The notes under the pieces are model-generated. The model made no database searches, was not told the origin of the DNA, and saw only the letters and a program-made list of their open reading frames with translations. From Evansella vedderi (lineage in GTDB: Bacteria > Bacillota > Bacilli > Bacillales > Salisediminibacteriaceae), in contig NZ_JAUSUG010000030.1 in NCBI RefSeq assembly GCF_030813435.1, forward strand, positions 1-58,530: a stretch of DNA of 58,530 nt, given 5' to 3'. Made by a program: the position numbers and the translations under genes. Positions 51,824 through 58,530 of this stretch are shown in pieces. Each line of letters begins with the position of its first letter. The first letter of the stretch is position 1.

Positions 51824-52303
51824 GTGAATATAACGTTAATAAATGTTGGTAAATTAAAAGAAAAGTATTTAAAGCAAGGGATCGAAGAGTATACAAAGCG
51901 GTTGAACGCTTACGCAAACATACAAATTATCGAGGTTGCAGATGAAAAAGCACCAGAAAACATGAGTGAATTGGAAATGCTGCAAGTGAAGGAAAAGGAA
52001 GGGGAACGTATTTTAAGTAAGTTATCCACAGATACATATGTGATTGCCTTGGCCATCAAGGGAAAAAAGTGGAGCTCCGAGCGGTTAGCAAAAGAATTAG
52101 ATAACTTAGCAACTTACGGAAAAAGTAAAATTGCATTCGTCATTGGTGGATCAGTAGGACTAAGTGATGCTGTATTACAGCGGGCAGACGAACACCTATC
52201 CTTTTCCGATATGACCTTCCCACATCAGTTAATTCGGCTAATATTAGTGGAGCAGATATACAGGGCATTCAGGATAAACAGAAATGAACCTTACCACAAA
52301 TAA
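51824..52303 (+). CDS. rlmH: 23S rRNA (pseudouridine1915-N3)-methyltransferase RlmH
   Basis: This 159-residue SPOUT methyltransferase acts on position 1915 in helix 69 of 23S rRNA. Motifs are [28 protein letters not shown] and the knot region [18 protein letters not shown], ending PYHK. I start it at GTG 51824, giving [11 protein letters not shown], the family length, with AAAGGG upstream. A GTG at 51803 would add seven residues. A perfect DnaA box lies within the gene. Confidence 0.95.
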   Translation: MNITLINVGKLKEKYLKQGIEEYTKRLNAYANIQIIEVADEKAPENMSELEMLQVKEKEGERILSKLSTDTYVIALAIKGKKWSSERLAKELDNLATYGKSKIAFVIGGSVGLSDAVLQRADEHLSFSDMTFPHQLIRLILVEQIYRAFRINRNEPYHK

Positions 52304-52335
52304 ACAAGGTTTCTATAGTTATTCTTAATATACAA

Positions 52336-52519
52336 GAGGCTGGGACAAAAGTGTTTTATCAATGAGAAATGCGAACGAAATAGAAACAATCATAATTGGA
52401 GCATATAAATTGATTCGGAAATATACTTTAATTTCCGCAGGAGTCTACATATATTTCCTCCGCTTTGGTAATGAATTGTTCGTAATTTTATTTAAAAACT
52501 TTAGTTATGTCCCAGCCTC
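52336..52519. repeat. AGGCTGGGACA-type inverted-end element (family D, copy 2)
   Basis: A 184-bp element bounded by GAGGCTGGGACAAAAGTG and CTTTAGTTATGTCCCAGCCTC. Relative to copy 1 at 17154 it is inverted and carries extra sequence in the centre. A short frame across it (52362-52553) is an artefact of the repeat. Confidence 0.75.
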
Positions 52520-52549
52520 TTTTCACCTAGCTTATTGGAATTATAAGAA

Positions 52550-52993
52550 CTAGAGAGGTCTTTCGAAAACAGTCAGTACTTCTTTAAAACCAAATTGGTC
52601 GCAAAGGGCTTTTGAGTGATTTCCAGAAAAAATACTACATTTAACTTTTTTGTAATGAGCTTGTTTCAATCGATCTAGAGCTTCATGCATAAGTTTTTTT
52701 GCTACTCCGGACTTCCTGTATTCAGGAAAAACATAGATATCAAGTAAACATCCAACTTCTTCATGTGAATAAGGATCGATATTAACCCCCACTAAGATCC
52801 ATCCTAATAATGTATTTTTTTTCTCGGCTAACAGATAATAAGCCGCCCCGCTTTCAAGGTGAGGTCCAAACATCTCTTTTGAAATATTTCGAAGACTAGG
52901 TTTTACATACCCCATTGAACTTTCTCCCACAAATTTTTGTGACAAATCTAAAATAGTATCTGTCTCTTCCTTAGTTGCTTTTCTTATAAACAT
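52550..52993 (-). CDS. GNAT family N-acetyltransferase
   Basis: This 147-residue GNAT protein has the acetyl-CoA site in LDIYVFPEYRKSGVAKKLM (motif A), and the C-terminal HYKKVKCSIFSGN..KALCDQFGFKEV typical of the fold. The substrate is unknown. I start it at the ATG at 52993 with GAGGTGG 7 nt upstream; the frame open to 53038 adds an unlikely hydrophobic extension. It stands alone on the minus strand. Confidence 0.88.
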   Translation of the reverse strand: MFIRKATKEETDTILDLSQKFVGESSMGYVKPSLRNISKEMFGPHLESGAAYYLLAEKKNTLLGWILVGVNIDPYSHEEVGCLLDIYVFPEYRKSGVAKKLMHEALDRLKQAHYKKVKCSIFSGNHSKALCDQFGFKEVLTVFERPL

Positions 52994-53175
52994 AATAAGC
53001 CACCTCATTGAAAAATCAAATTCGAAATAAAAGCTCAACTCTGACTACTTGATTTTTATAATATGGGTCAATACCCGTTATTGCTACATATTTGAATTTA
53101 AAACCTGATTCAGCAAGTATGTTAACGAAGGAACACTGTATGGGAGAGTTACGAGACTAATTAGATAATCAAAAC

Positions 53176-53219
53176 AAAAAAGGTATCAAAAAGTTTTCCT
53201 CCTTTTGATACCTTTTTTT
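53176..53219 (-). terminator. Intrinsic terminator after nspC
   Basis: AGGTATCAAAAG and CTTTTGATACCT flanked by A- and T-runs; it can act in both directions but fits the end of the minus-strand polyamine operon. Confidence 0.85.
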
Positions 53220-53220
53220 A

Positions 53221-54348
53221 TTAAGCTAACCTTATTTTAAAGTCCTCATAACCAAATTTCTGAACGACACGGCAATCCCCGTCTTTGTCTTTAACCGCAA
53301 TGGCTGGTAGTGCCATGCCATTAAAGGTAGTATTCTTCACCATAGAGTAGATGGCCATATCACCAAATACAAGCCGGTCTCCACTTTTTAGAGGCTCATC
53401 AAAGGAGTAATCTCCAATGACATCCCCTGCAAGACAAGTTTGCCCACCAAGTCGGTACGTAAAGGGCTTTTCTCCCGATTCACCTGAACCAAAGAGAGGA
53501 GGACGATATGGCATTTCCAACACGTCTGGCATATGACAGGATGCAGAAGTATCAAGGATGGCAATATCCATACTGTTCTGCAATGTATCAAGGACAGTGG
53601 TGATTAAATATCCTGCATTAAGGGCAACAGCTTCTCCGGGCTCAAGATATACTTCTAATCCATATTTCTCTTGCATTCTTTTAATACAAGCCTCTAATAA
53701 AGGTATATCGTAATCTGTCCTTGTAATATGATGACCTCCACCGAAATTAATCCATTCCATCTGTGGCAGCCATTCACCAAATTTTTCTTCCACTGCATTT
53801 AAAGTAGTTTCCAAATCATCCGAGTTTTGCTGGCAAAGGGTATGGAAGTGTAGTCCCGATACACCGTCAAGCAAATCTCCACGGAAATGCTCCTTCGTTA
53901 CACCGAATCGGGAACCAGGTGAACAAGGATCATAAATTTCATGCCCAACCTGAGTGGAACATTCTGGGTTAATACGTAAGCCTACTTTTTTTCCAGCTGT
54001 AAGGGCTTTATCCTTAAACTTTTCTAGCTGGGAAAAGGAATTAAAGATAATATGATCACAGATGGATATAATCTCATCGATCTCGTCATCCCGGTAGGCA
54101 GGGGCAAAGACGTGATTTTCTTTGCCCATTTCTTCGTAACCTAGGCGAGCTTCAAACAAACCACTCGCTGTCGTTCCACTTAAATATTCTCCAATAAGGG
54201 GATATAGGCTCGACATGGAAAATGCCTTTTGAGCCAGAACAATCTTACATCCTGTCCGTTCCATGACCCCGTTCAGGATTTTTAGATTTTTTTCCACAAG
54301 CGCTTCGTCTACTACGTAGCACGGTGTTGGCAGTTCTTCAAATCTCAT
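53221..54348 (-). CDS. nspC: Carboxynorspermidine/carboxyspermidine decarboxylase
   Basis: This fold-type III PLP decarboxylase makes the last step of the alternative route to norspermidine or spermidine. The N-terminal barrel has PLP lysine K41 (VLAQKAFSM). SGLHFHTLCQ and INFGGGHHI bind PLP phosphate; the C-terminal domain has LDTSASCHMPD and QTCLAGDVIGDY, with the catalytic cysteine. The length is 375 residues from ATG 54348, one base after the upstream stop, so translation is likely coupled. A frame open to 54399 overlaps the upstream gene and is rejected. Confidence 0.94.
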   Translation of the reverse strand: MRFEELPTPCYVVDEALVEKNLKILNGVMERTGCKIVLAQKAFSMSSLYPLIGEYLSGTTASGLFEARLGYEEMGKENHVFAPAYRDDEIDEIISICDHIIFNSFSQLEKFKDKALTAGKKVGLRINPECSTQVGHEIYDPCSPGSRFGVTKEHFRGDLLDGVSGLHFHTLCQQNSDDLETTLNAVEEKFGEWLPQMEWINFGGGHHITRTDYDIPLLEACIKRMQEKYGLEVYLEPGEAVALNAGYLITTVLDTLQNSMDIAILDTSASCHMPDVLEMPYRPPLFGSGESGEKPFTYRLGGQTCLAGDVIGDYSFDEPLKSGDRLVFGDMAIYSMVKNTTFNGMALPAIAVKDKDGDCRVVQKFGYEDFKIRLA

Positions 54349-54349
54349 T

Positions 54350-55588
54350 TTATCGAACGTAACCTGTCTCTTTCTCTTTAATCGGCTCAGCATCCACAAG
54401 TGTAGGGTTGAAGTCTTCTTGCCATGGTAGACCCCACTTGTTTAATTCTTCCATAAATGGATCAGGATCAAACTCTTCGATATTATACACGCCAGCTTTA
54501 TTCCACTTACCAGTCATGATCATCATCGCACCGATCATTGCAGGAACGCCTGTAGTATAGGATATTGCCTGTGAACCTACTTCTTCGTAGCACTCTTGGT
54601 GGTCACACACATTGTATACATAATACGTTTTCTCTTTTCCGTCCTTTTTCCCTTTGAAAATACAACCAATATTCGTTTTTCCAACCGTACGTGGTCCAAG
54701 GGAAGCCGGATCTGGTAATACAGCTTTCAAGAATTGAAGGGGAATGATTTGTTTCCCTTCGAATTCAATTGGCTCAATAGAAGTCATACCTACATTCTCT
54801 AGACACTTTAAGTGAGTAAGGTAGCTTTGGCCGAATGTCATAAAGAAGCGGATACGTTTGATTCCTGGAATGTTCACAGCAAGAGATTCCAATTCTTCAT
54901 GGTATAATAAGTACATATCCTTCTCCCCTACTTCTGGGAAGTTGTATACTCGCTTAATTTCCATTGGCTCTGTCTCAATCCACTCACCGTTTTCCCAATA
55001 ACGTCCGTTAGCAGACACCTCACGGATATTGATTTCAGGGTTGAAGTTTGTAGCAAATGGATAGCCGTGATCTCCACCGTTGCAGTCAAGAATATCGATG
55101 TACTCAATTTCATCGAAATGATGCTTAAGGGCATAAGCGGAGAATACGCCTGTAACACCTGGGTCAAAACCGCTTCCTAATAGGGCTGTAATTCCAGCTT
55201 TTTCAAAGCGCTCCCGGTAATCCCACTGCCATTTGTATTCAAACTTCGCAGTATCCTCTGGCTCATAGTTAGCAGTATCCATATAGTGTGTCTTTGTTGC
55301 AAGACAAGCATCCATTATTGTTAAATCTTGATAAGGTAGAGCTAAGTTCATGACGATATCCGGTTTAACTTCTTCAATTAAAGCGATTAATTCATCAACA
55401 TTATTCGCATCAACTTGTGCAGTTGTAATTTTCGTTTTACTACCGTCTAATTTTGCTTTAAGGTCATCACATTTTGATTTTGTACGACTTGCGATACAAA
55501 TCTCTTCGAAGACCTCACTATTTTGTACACATTTGTGGATGGCTACAGATGCCACTCCACCACAACCGATAATAAGCGCTTTTCCCAT
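54350..55588 (-). CDS. Carboxynorspermidine/carboxyspermidine synthase (saccharopine dehydrogenase family)
   Basis: This 412-residue NADPH-dependent enzyme condenses aspartate semialdehyde with diaminopropane or putrescine. The Rossmann motif GCGGVAS is at residues 9-15. Family features include LALPYQDLTIMDACL, YMDTANYE, LLGSGFDPGVTGVF and a long C-terminal dimerisation half. Gene pairing with nspC makes the assignment firm, though which diamine is used cannot be told. AAGGAGAG precedes the ATG. The upstream leader region contains an intrinsic terminator and a large structured segment. Confidence 0.94.
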   Translation of the reverse strand: MGKALIIGCGGVASVAIHKCVQNSEVFEEICIASRTKSKCDDLKAKLDGSKTKITTAQVDANNVDELIALIEEVKPDIVMNLALPYQDLTIMDACLATKTHYMDTANYEPEDTAKFEYKWQWDYRERFEKAGITALLGSGFDPGVTGVFSAYALKHHFDEIEYIDILDCNGGDHGYPFATNFNPEINIREVSANGRYWENGEWIETEPMEIKRVYNFPEVGEKDMYLLYHEELESLAVNIPGIKRIRFFMTFGQSYLTHLKCLENVGMTSIEPIEFEGKQIIPLQFLKAVLPDPASLGPRTVGKTNIGCIFKGKKDGKEKTYYVYNVCDHQECYEEVGSQAISYTTGVPAMIGAMMIMTGKWNKAGVYNIEEFDPDPFMEELNKWGLPWQEDFNPTLVDAEPIKEKETGYVR

Positions 55589-55702
55589 TCTAATCTCTCC
55601 TTACTAAAATAGATTTTGTAAATTCTAAGAGGTAGAACTTAACAGCCTAACTAGCGGTGTGTATTACTACTTAGGATATTATTGCTGTACCCCTTTAAAA
55701 CA

Positions 55703-56130
55703 ACAAAAAAACAAGTGTAAAACGCATCCTTGCGCACAACACTTGTTTAGATATCATCGTCATATATAAAAAGCATAGTATAACCATGACAAAGTCATGA
55801 GTATGCGTCTATCATAATAGTGACTATTTAATTATGATAGGAAGCTCTTTAATATTCAATAAATATCATAATGGGATCAGAGTCTATATAGCAAATAATT
55901 ACTAAGTACTCTTATTGACCGTTTCACAAGTTGATGTGCGAATGCACTGGTTATAAAGTAACCAACTTATAAAATTTGAGCTTTTAACTCAATCAATAAG
56001 GCAACTAAGTTGCCAGTCGGCATTTGACCCGGCTGTCCGTATGGCCTTAACTTCTTTAAGGAAGTGGTCAAAATTATCTGCTTGGAAAGACCTGATGTAT
56101 TGTAATGAATATTAACTTTCCAATTAACGC
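55703..56130 (-). ncRNA. Candidate large structured RNA or attenuator leader upstream of the polyamine operon
   Basis: On the minus strand this stretch is packed with stems. These are: 56082-56123 (TTGGAAAG/CTTTCCAA); 56045-56061 (CCTTAA/TTAAGG); 56014-56035 (CAGTCGG/CCGGCTG); 56000-56014 (GGCAAC/GTTGCC); 55976-55992 (TTGAG/CTCAA); a three-way junction 55928-55968; 55810-55839 (TATCATAAT/ATTATGATA); 55773-55806 with an inner CATGAC/GTCATG; and a terminator at 55705-55748. A possible extended -10 promoter starts it. No coding frame fits. I could not match it to a known RNA class. It could be an independent RNA or a leader controlling the next operon. Confidence 0.5.
55705..55748 (-). terminator. 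Strong intrinsic terminator upstream of the polyamine operon
   Basis: On the minus strand AAACAAGTGT pairs perfectly with ACACTTGTTT around a GC-containing inner hairpin and runs into a T-tract. It lies about 120 bp before the start codon of the carboxynorspermidine synthase gene, on the same strand. Confidence 0.85.
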
Positions 56131-56136
56131 TCCTTT

Positions 56137-56164
56137 AGATTAACACATATCATAAAAATAGCAA
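56137..56164 (-). promoter_or_regulatory. Possible promoter of the structured RNA
   Basis: On the minus strand: TTGCTA (56159-56164), a 16-bp spacer, and TAATCT (56137-56142) preceded by TGT, an extended -10. The start near 56130 would place the first stem of the structured segment at the 5' end of the transcript. Confidence 0.4.
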
Positions 56165-56376
56165 TAGGAAAAATAAAAATAATGCCGAACTCGTAAAATA
56201 ATTTATTTAGAAACTACAAACAGCCTATTATATTGCTCATATGTTATATTTATTGAAGGAAATATCTTGCCGTTTACCTTATTAAGTATGTTGTTTAGTA
56301 ATAATTATACGTGTATTTTTTCTTAAAAAATGGAACTGAATGTAGTACAAGAATTCAAGTAGAGGTGGTACTACTA

Positions 56377-58299
56377 ATGAAAGATAATAAATATAAACGT
56401 TTAGACAAGAAAGCCCTAGTTAATATAATAGAAAAATTAGAGAAGCAAAGAGGCTATGGAATCGTTTGGGAACAGGAAATGAAGCCAGAGGACTCAATTG
56501 AAAAATATGCGGACTATTATCCTTTTCTAAAATGTTTTACAGAAAGAAATATTATAAAAGAAGTAGATGCACCGAATCATATTCTTATCGAAGGGGATAA
56601 TTACCACGCATTAACTTGCTTGAATATTACCCACGAAAATGCAGTAGATTTAATATACATAGATCCTCCTTACAACATTGGAAATAAATATTTTGTCTAT
56701 AAAGATGATTATGTAGATAAAACGGACACCTATAGGCATAGTAAGTGGCTTTCTTTTATGGAAAAAAGATTAAAGCTAGCAAGGAGATTATTGAAGGACG
56801 ATGGTTGTATTTTCATTTCAATAAATGAGGAAGAGGCATCACAGTTAAAACTATTATGTGATTCTATTTTTGGACAAAAGAACTATTTGACTATGTTTAC
56901 AATAAAGGTTCGTCATGAGGAGAGGATTCTTACCGGAGATAAGGATTTTCAGGAGGTAGTGGAATATCTCCTCATGTATAGAAAGACGGATCGATTTAAG
57001 CCTGTAAAAATTAAAAAAGATAATACCTCCCTTGACGAGTATATTTATGATATTGAAATTTTAGATGACACTCCAAGTGAAATAGTGGAATGGGATGGGA
57101 AAGAAGTAAAAATATTTACAAATGACCAATATAAAATAAACAAATCAACCCCTTCCAGCAGTTTGCTAAAGAGATATAATATTCGAGGAGCATTAAGAAA
57201 AAGTAATACTAGTGGTCGCTTTTATGTGAAACATATTGAACCTAAATATAAAGATTCGCCTGGTTATCTCTTCAAAGTAGAAAATATGGGAGCGGACGGT
57301 CTAGGTTATAGATATTTTCTTTCCCCACCTGAAGGTAGAGTTAATGGAGACTATTTTCAAGGGATTCCTTTAAAAAGGAGTATCCATAGGGAAATTCCCC
57401 ATCCGAATTATCTCGATTTCGAAAAAGACTTTAATAACGTAGGGTATGAGGGCGGCGTGGAATTTAAAAATGGAAAAAAACCAATTAATTTCCTCATGAA
57501 AATTTTTGAACTAGGGAAATTAATTGAAAAGAAAAATGCTGTAGTTCTGGATTTTTTTGGTGGGTCTGGTTCCACAGCACACGCATTAATGGCCTTTAAT
57601 GAAATTCATAGTGGCAATAGACAAGCAATACTATGCCAAAAAAATGAAGAAGATAAAATCAAAGTAATGGATGAAGTGACATTTCCAAGAATGAAGAATA
57701 TCATTAAAGGCTACACAGTAAGAAGAAAAGAAGAATTTATCGTTGAAAAAGTAAAATTAACAAAGAGAAATATAAAAAAAGCCTCAGAAATAATGGATGA
57801 ACTGGAGGAAAAACAGAAAGAATTAGTGGATTCGGGCTTATACGATGATGTAAAGCTTGAGTTTGAGAACCAAGAGCTTAAATTATTCGGGATTAGAAAA
57901 AAATCAAGTAATTTTGAAGGTTATTATGCAAATTTACGTTATTTTAAGGTTGATTTCATTAAAAAGCAATTAAAAAAGGAACTAGCAAAAAATTGCTTAG
58001 GTTTATTATCACTAAAAGAAAATGTATTTGATTTATATAAGGAAACAGAAAGTTATATCATATTAAAGACAGACGAAAGAGTTCTTGCCATTTATCATCA
58101 AATCCTAGTTACCGATTTCAATGACTTAAAAGAGGAATTAAACAAGATGACTGGTGAAAAACGGCTATATGTAGTTACATCAGATCCGTACAATCTTAAT
58201 ATTAATGCGTTTAATCATCTAGATCTAGATGTAGTTCCGTTATGTGCAGTCGATATTATTAATATTTATGATGGTAGTGGAAGCACTTTAGGCCTTTAA
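56377..58299 (+). CDS. Site-specific DNA methyltransferase (beta-class, type III Mod-like)
   Basis: This 640-residue methyltransferase has catalytic motif IV DPPYN (YIDPPYNIGN), which precedes the SAM motif I (DFFGGSGSTAHA near residue 398), the beta-class order. LIEGDNYHAL near the N-terminus is typical of type III Mod-like enzymes. DPPY in this class usually methylates adenine N6. A region of about 220 residues between the motifs probably holds target recognition. I start at ATG 56377 (GAGGTGG upstream); the frame open to 56311 lacks a site. A terminator follows, and no restriction subunit or helicase is visible, so it appears to be solitary. Confidence 0.9.
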   Translation: MKDNKYKRLDKKALVNIIEKLEKQRGYGIVWEQEMKPEDSIEKYADYYPFLKCFTERNIIKEVDAPNHILIEGDNYHALTCLNITHENAVDLIYIDPPYNIGNKYFVYKDDYVDKTDTYRHSKWLSFMEKRLKLARRLLKDDGCIFISINEEEASQLKLLCDSIFGQKNYLTMFTIKVRHEERILTGDKDFQEVVEYLLMYRKTDRFKPVKIKKDNTSLDEYIYDIEILDDTPSEIVEWDGKEVKIFTNDQYKINKSTPSSSLLKRYNIRGALRKSNTSGRFYVKHIEPKYKDSPGYLFKVENMGADGLGYRYFLSPPEGRVNGDYFQGIPLKRSIHREIPHPNYLDFEKDFNNVGYEGGVEFKNGKKPINFLMKIFELGKLIEKKNAVVLDFFGGSGSTAHALMAFNEIHSGNRQAILCQKNEEDKIKVMDEVTFPRMKNIIKGYTVRRKEEFIVEKVKLTKRNIKKASEIMDELEEKQKELVDSGLYDDVKLEFENQELKLFGIRKKSSNFEGYYANLRYFKVDFIKKQLKKELAKNCLGLLSLKENVFDLYKETESYIILKTDERVLAIYHQILVTDFNDLKEELNKMTGEKRLYVVTSDPYNLNINAFNHLDLDVVPLCAVDIINIYDGSGSTLGL

Positions 58300-58300
58300 A

Positions 58301-58343
58301 GGAGTTGTCTCATAGCTTTTAACCTTGAGACAACCTCTTTTTT
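58301..58343 (+). terminator. Intrinsic terminator after the methyltransferase
   Basis: GGAGTTGTCTCA pairs with TGAGACAACCTC (one mismatch) and is followed by six Ts. The next 100 bp contains nothing clear. Confidence 0.85.
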
Positions 58344-58446
58344 ATTGTTTAGCGTACAATGTCAAATACTTTTTTCAAGATTTAGAGTAACTCAAACACA
58401 CCTACTTTAATTTCCTTTTTTTACAAGTAGCAATTAACCAAGTTAT

Positions 58447-58530
58447 TTATAAATAGGCACCATTTTCTTGATTCAGAAATGGGTAAACACTCGCTTCTTG
58501 GTCTGCATTGATACAATCTGGCATAGAGTA
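58447..58530 (-). CDS. 3' end of an unidentified minus-strand gene (partial)
   Basis: The last 84 bases read leftwards as an open frame of 27 residues ending NQENGAYL and a TAA stop, entering from beyond the window edge. Codon choice resembles the neighbours. It is too short to assign; it might also be a chance frame. Confidence 0.35.
   Translation of the reverse strand, partial: YSMPDCINADQEASVYPFLNQENGAYL

Noticed and set aside
52362-52553. A 63-codon plus-strand frame after rlmH
   Set aside because: It runs through the AGGCTGGGACA-type repeat element, whose other copy has no equivalent frame.
55928-56123. Structured segment considered as a T-box, lysine, SAM or cobalamin riboswitch, tmRNA or RNase P RNA
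   Set aside because: None of the diagnostic conserved sequences of those families is present on either strand as far as I can see.

Overview
The window is the replication-origin region of a low-GC, spore-forming Bacillaceae chromosome. The evidence is the gene order (gyrA-gyrB-remB-recF-yaaA-dnaN-dnaA | rpmH-rnpA-spoIIIJ-jag-mnmE-mnmG-rsmG-noc-soj-spo0J), the sporulation genes (spo0J, spoIIIJ, yyaC), perfect Bacillus-type parS sites, PurR boxes upstream of purA, and a complete walRKHIJ-htrC operon. Genus cannot be fixed by eye; polyamine synthesis through carboxynorspermidine-type enzymes and the style of intergenic repeats fit environmental Bacillaceae rather than the B. subtilis/B. cereus groups.

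Left arm (1-13.3 kb, genes on the minus strand, leading away from oriC): the 5' tip of a 16S rRNA gene with its rrn promoter, an HD-GYP-like protein lacking one metal ligand, an intact IS4-family insertion sequence, gyrA, gyrB, remB, recF, yaaA, dnaN and dnaA. oriC is bipartite: DnaA boxes upstream of dnaA (13.5-13.8 kb), and boxes plus a DnaA-trio and an AT-rich unwinding element in the dnaA-dnaN spacer (11.8-11.94 kb). Many genes around the origin start with GTG or TTG.

Right arm (14-55 kb, mostly plus strand): rpmH-rnpA-yidD-spoIIIJ-jag; a DnaA-box cluster; mnmE-mnmG-rsmG; parS; noc; soj-spo0J with a second parS; a class V aminotransferase and a DUF554 membrane protein; yyaC (divergent), a YkvI-like membrane protein, yyzM, yyaE and ychF; rpsF-ssb-rpsR behind an S6:S18-type leader; yybS-gdpP-rplI-dnaB; purA with PurR operator; five tRNA genes (Glu, fMet, Asp, Phe, Thr); an M23 peptidase; walR-walK-walH-walI-walJ-htrC; two very small genes; and rlmH behind a second DnaA-box cluster. 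The region combines replication initiation, chromosome segregation and nucleoid occlusion, tRNA modification, cell-wall homeostasis and c-di-AMP turnover.

Accessory end (52-58.5 kb): a GNAT acetyltransferase, a two-gene carboxy(nor)spermidine operon on the minus strand, a densely structured RNA-like segment of about 420 nt ending in a strong intrinsic terminator upstream of that operon, a solitary beta-class DNA methyltransferase, and the 3' end of an unidentified gene. The structured segment is the best candidate for something undescribed. Intergenic spaces also carry several dispersed non-coding repeat families: a 30-bp motif, a larger degenerate repeat, a ~175-bp element present once on each side of oriC in inverted orientation, and a pair of 150-184 bp elements with AGGCTGGGACA-type ends.
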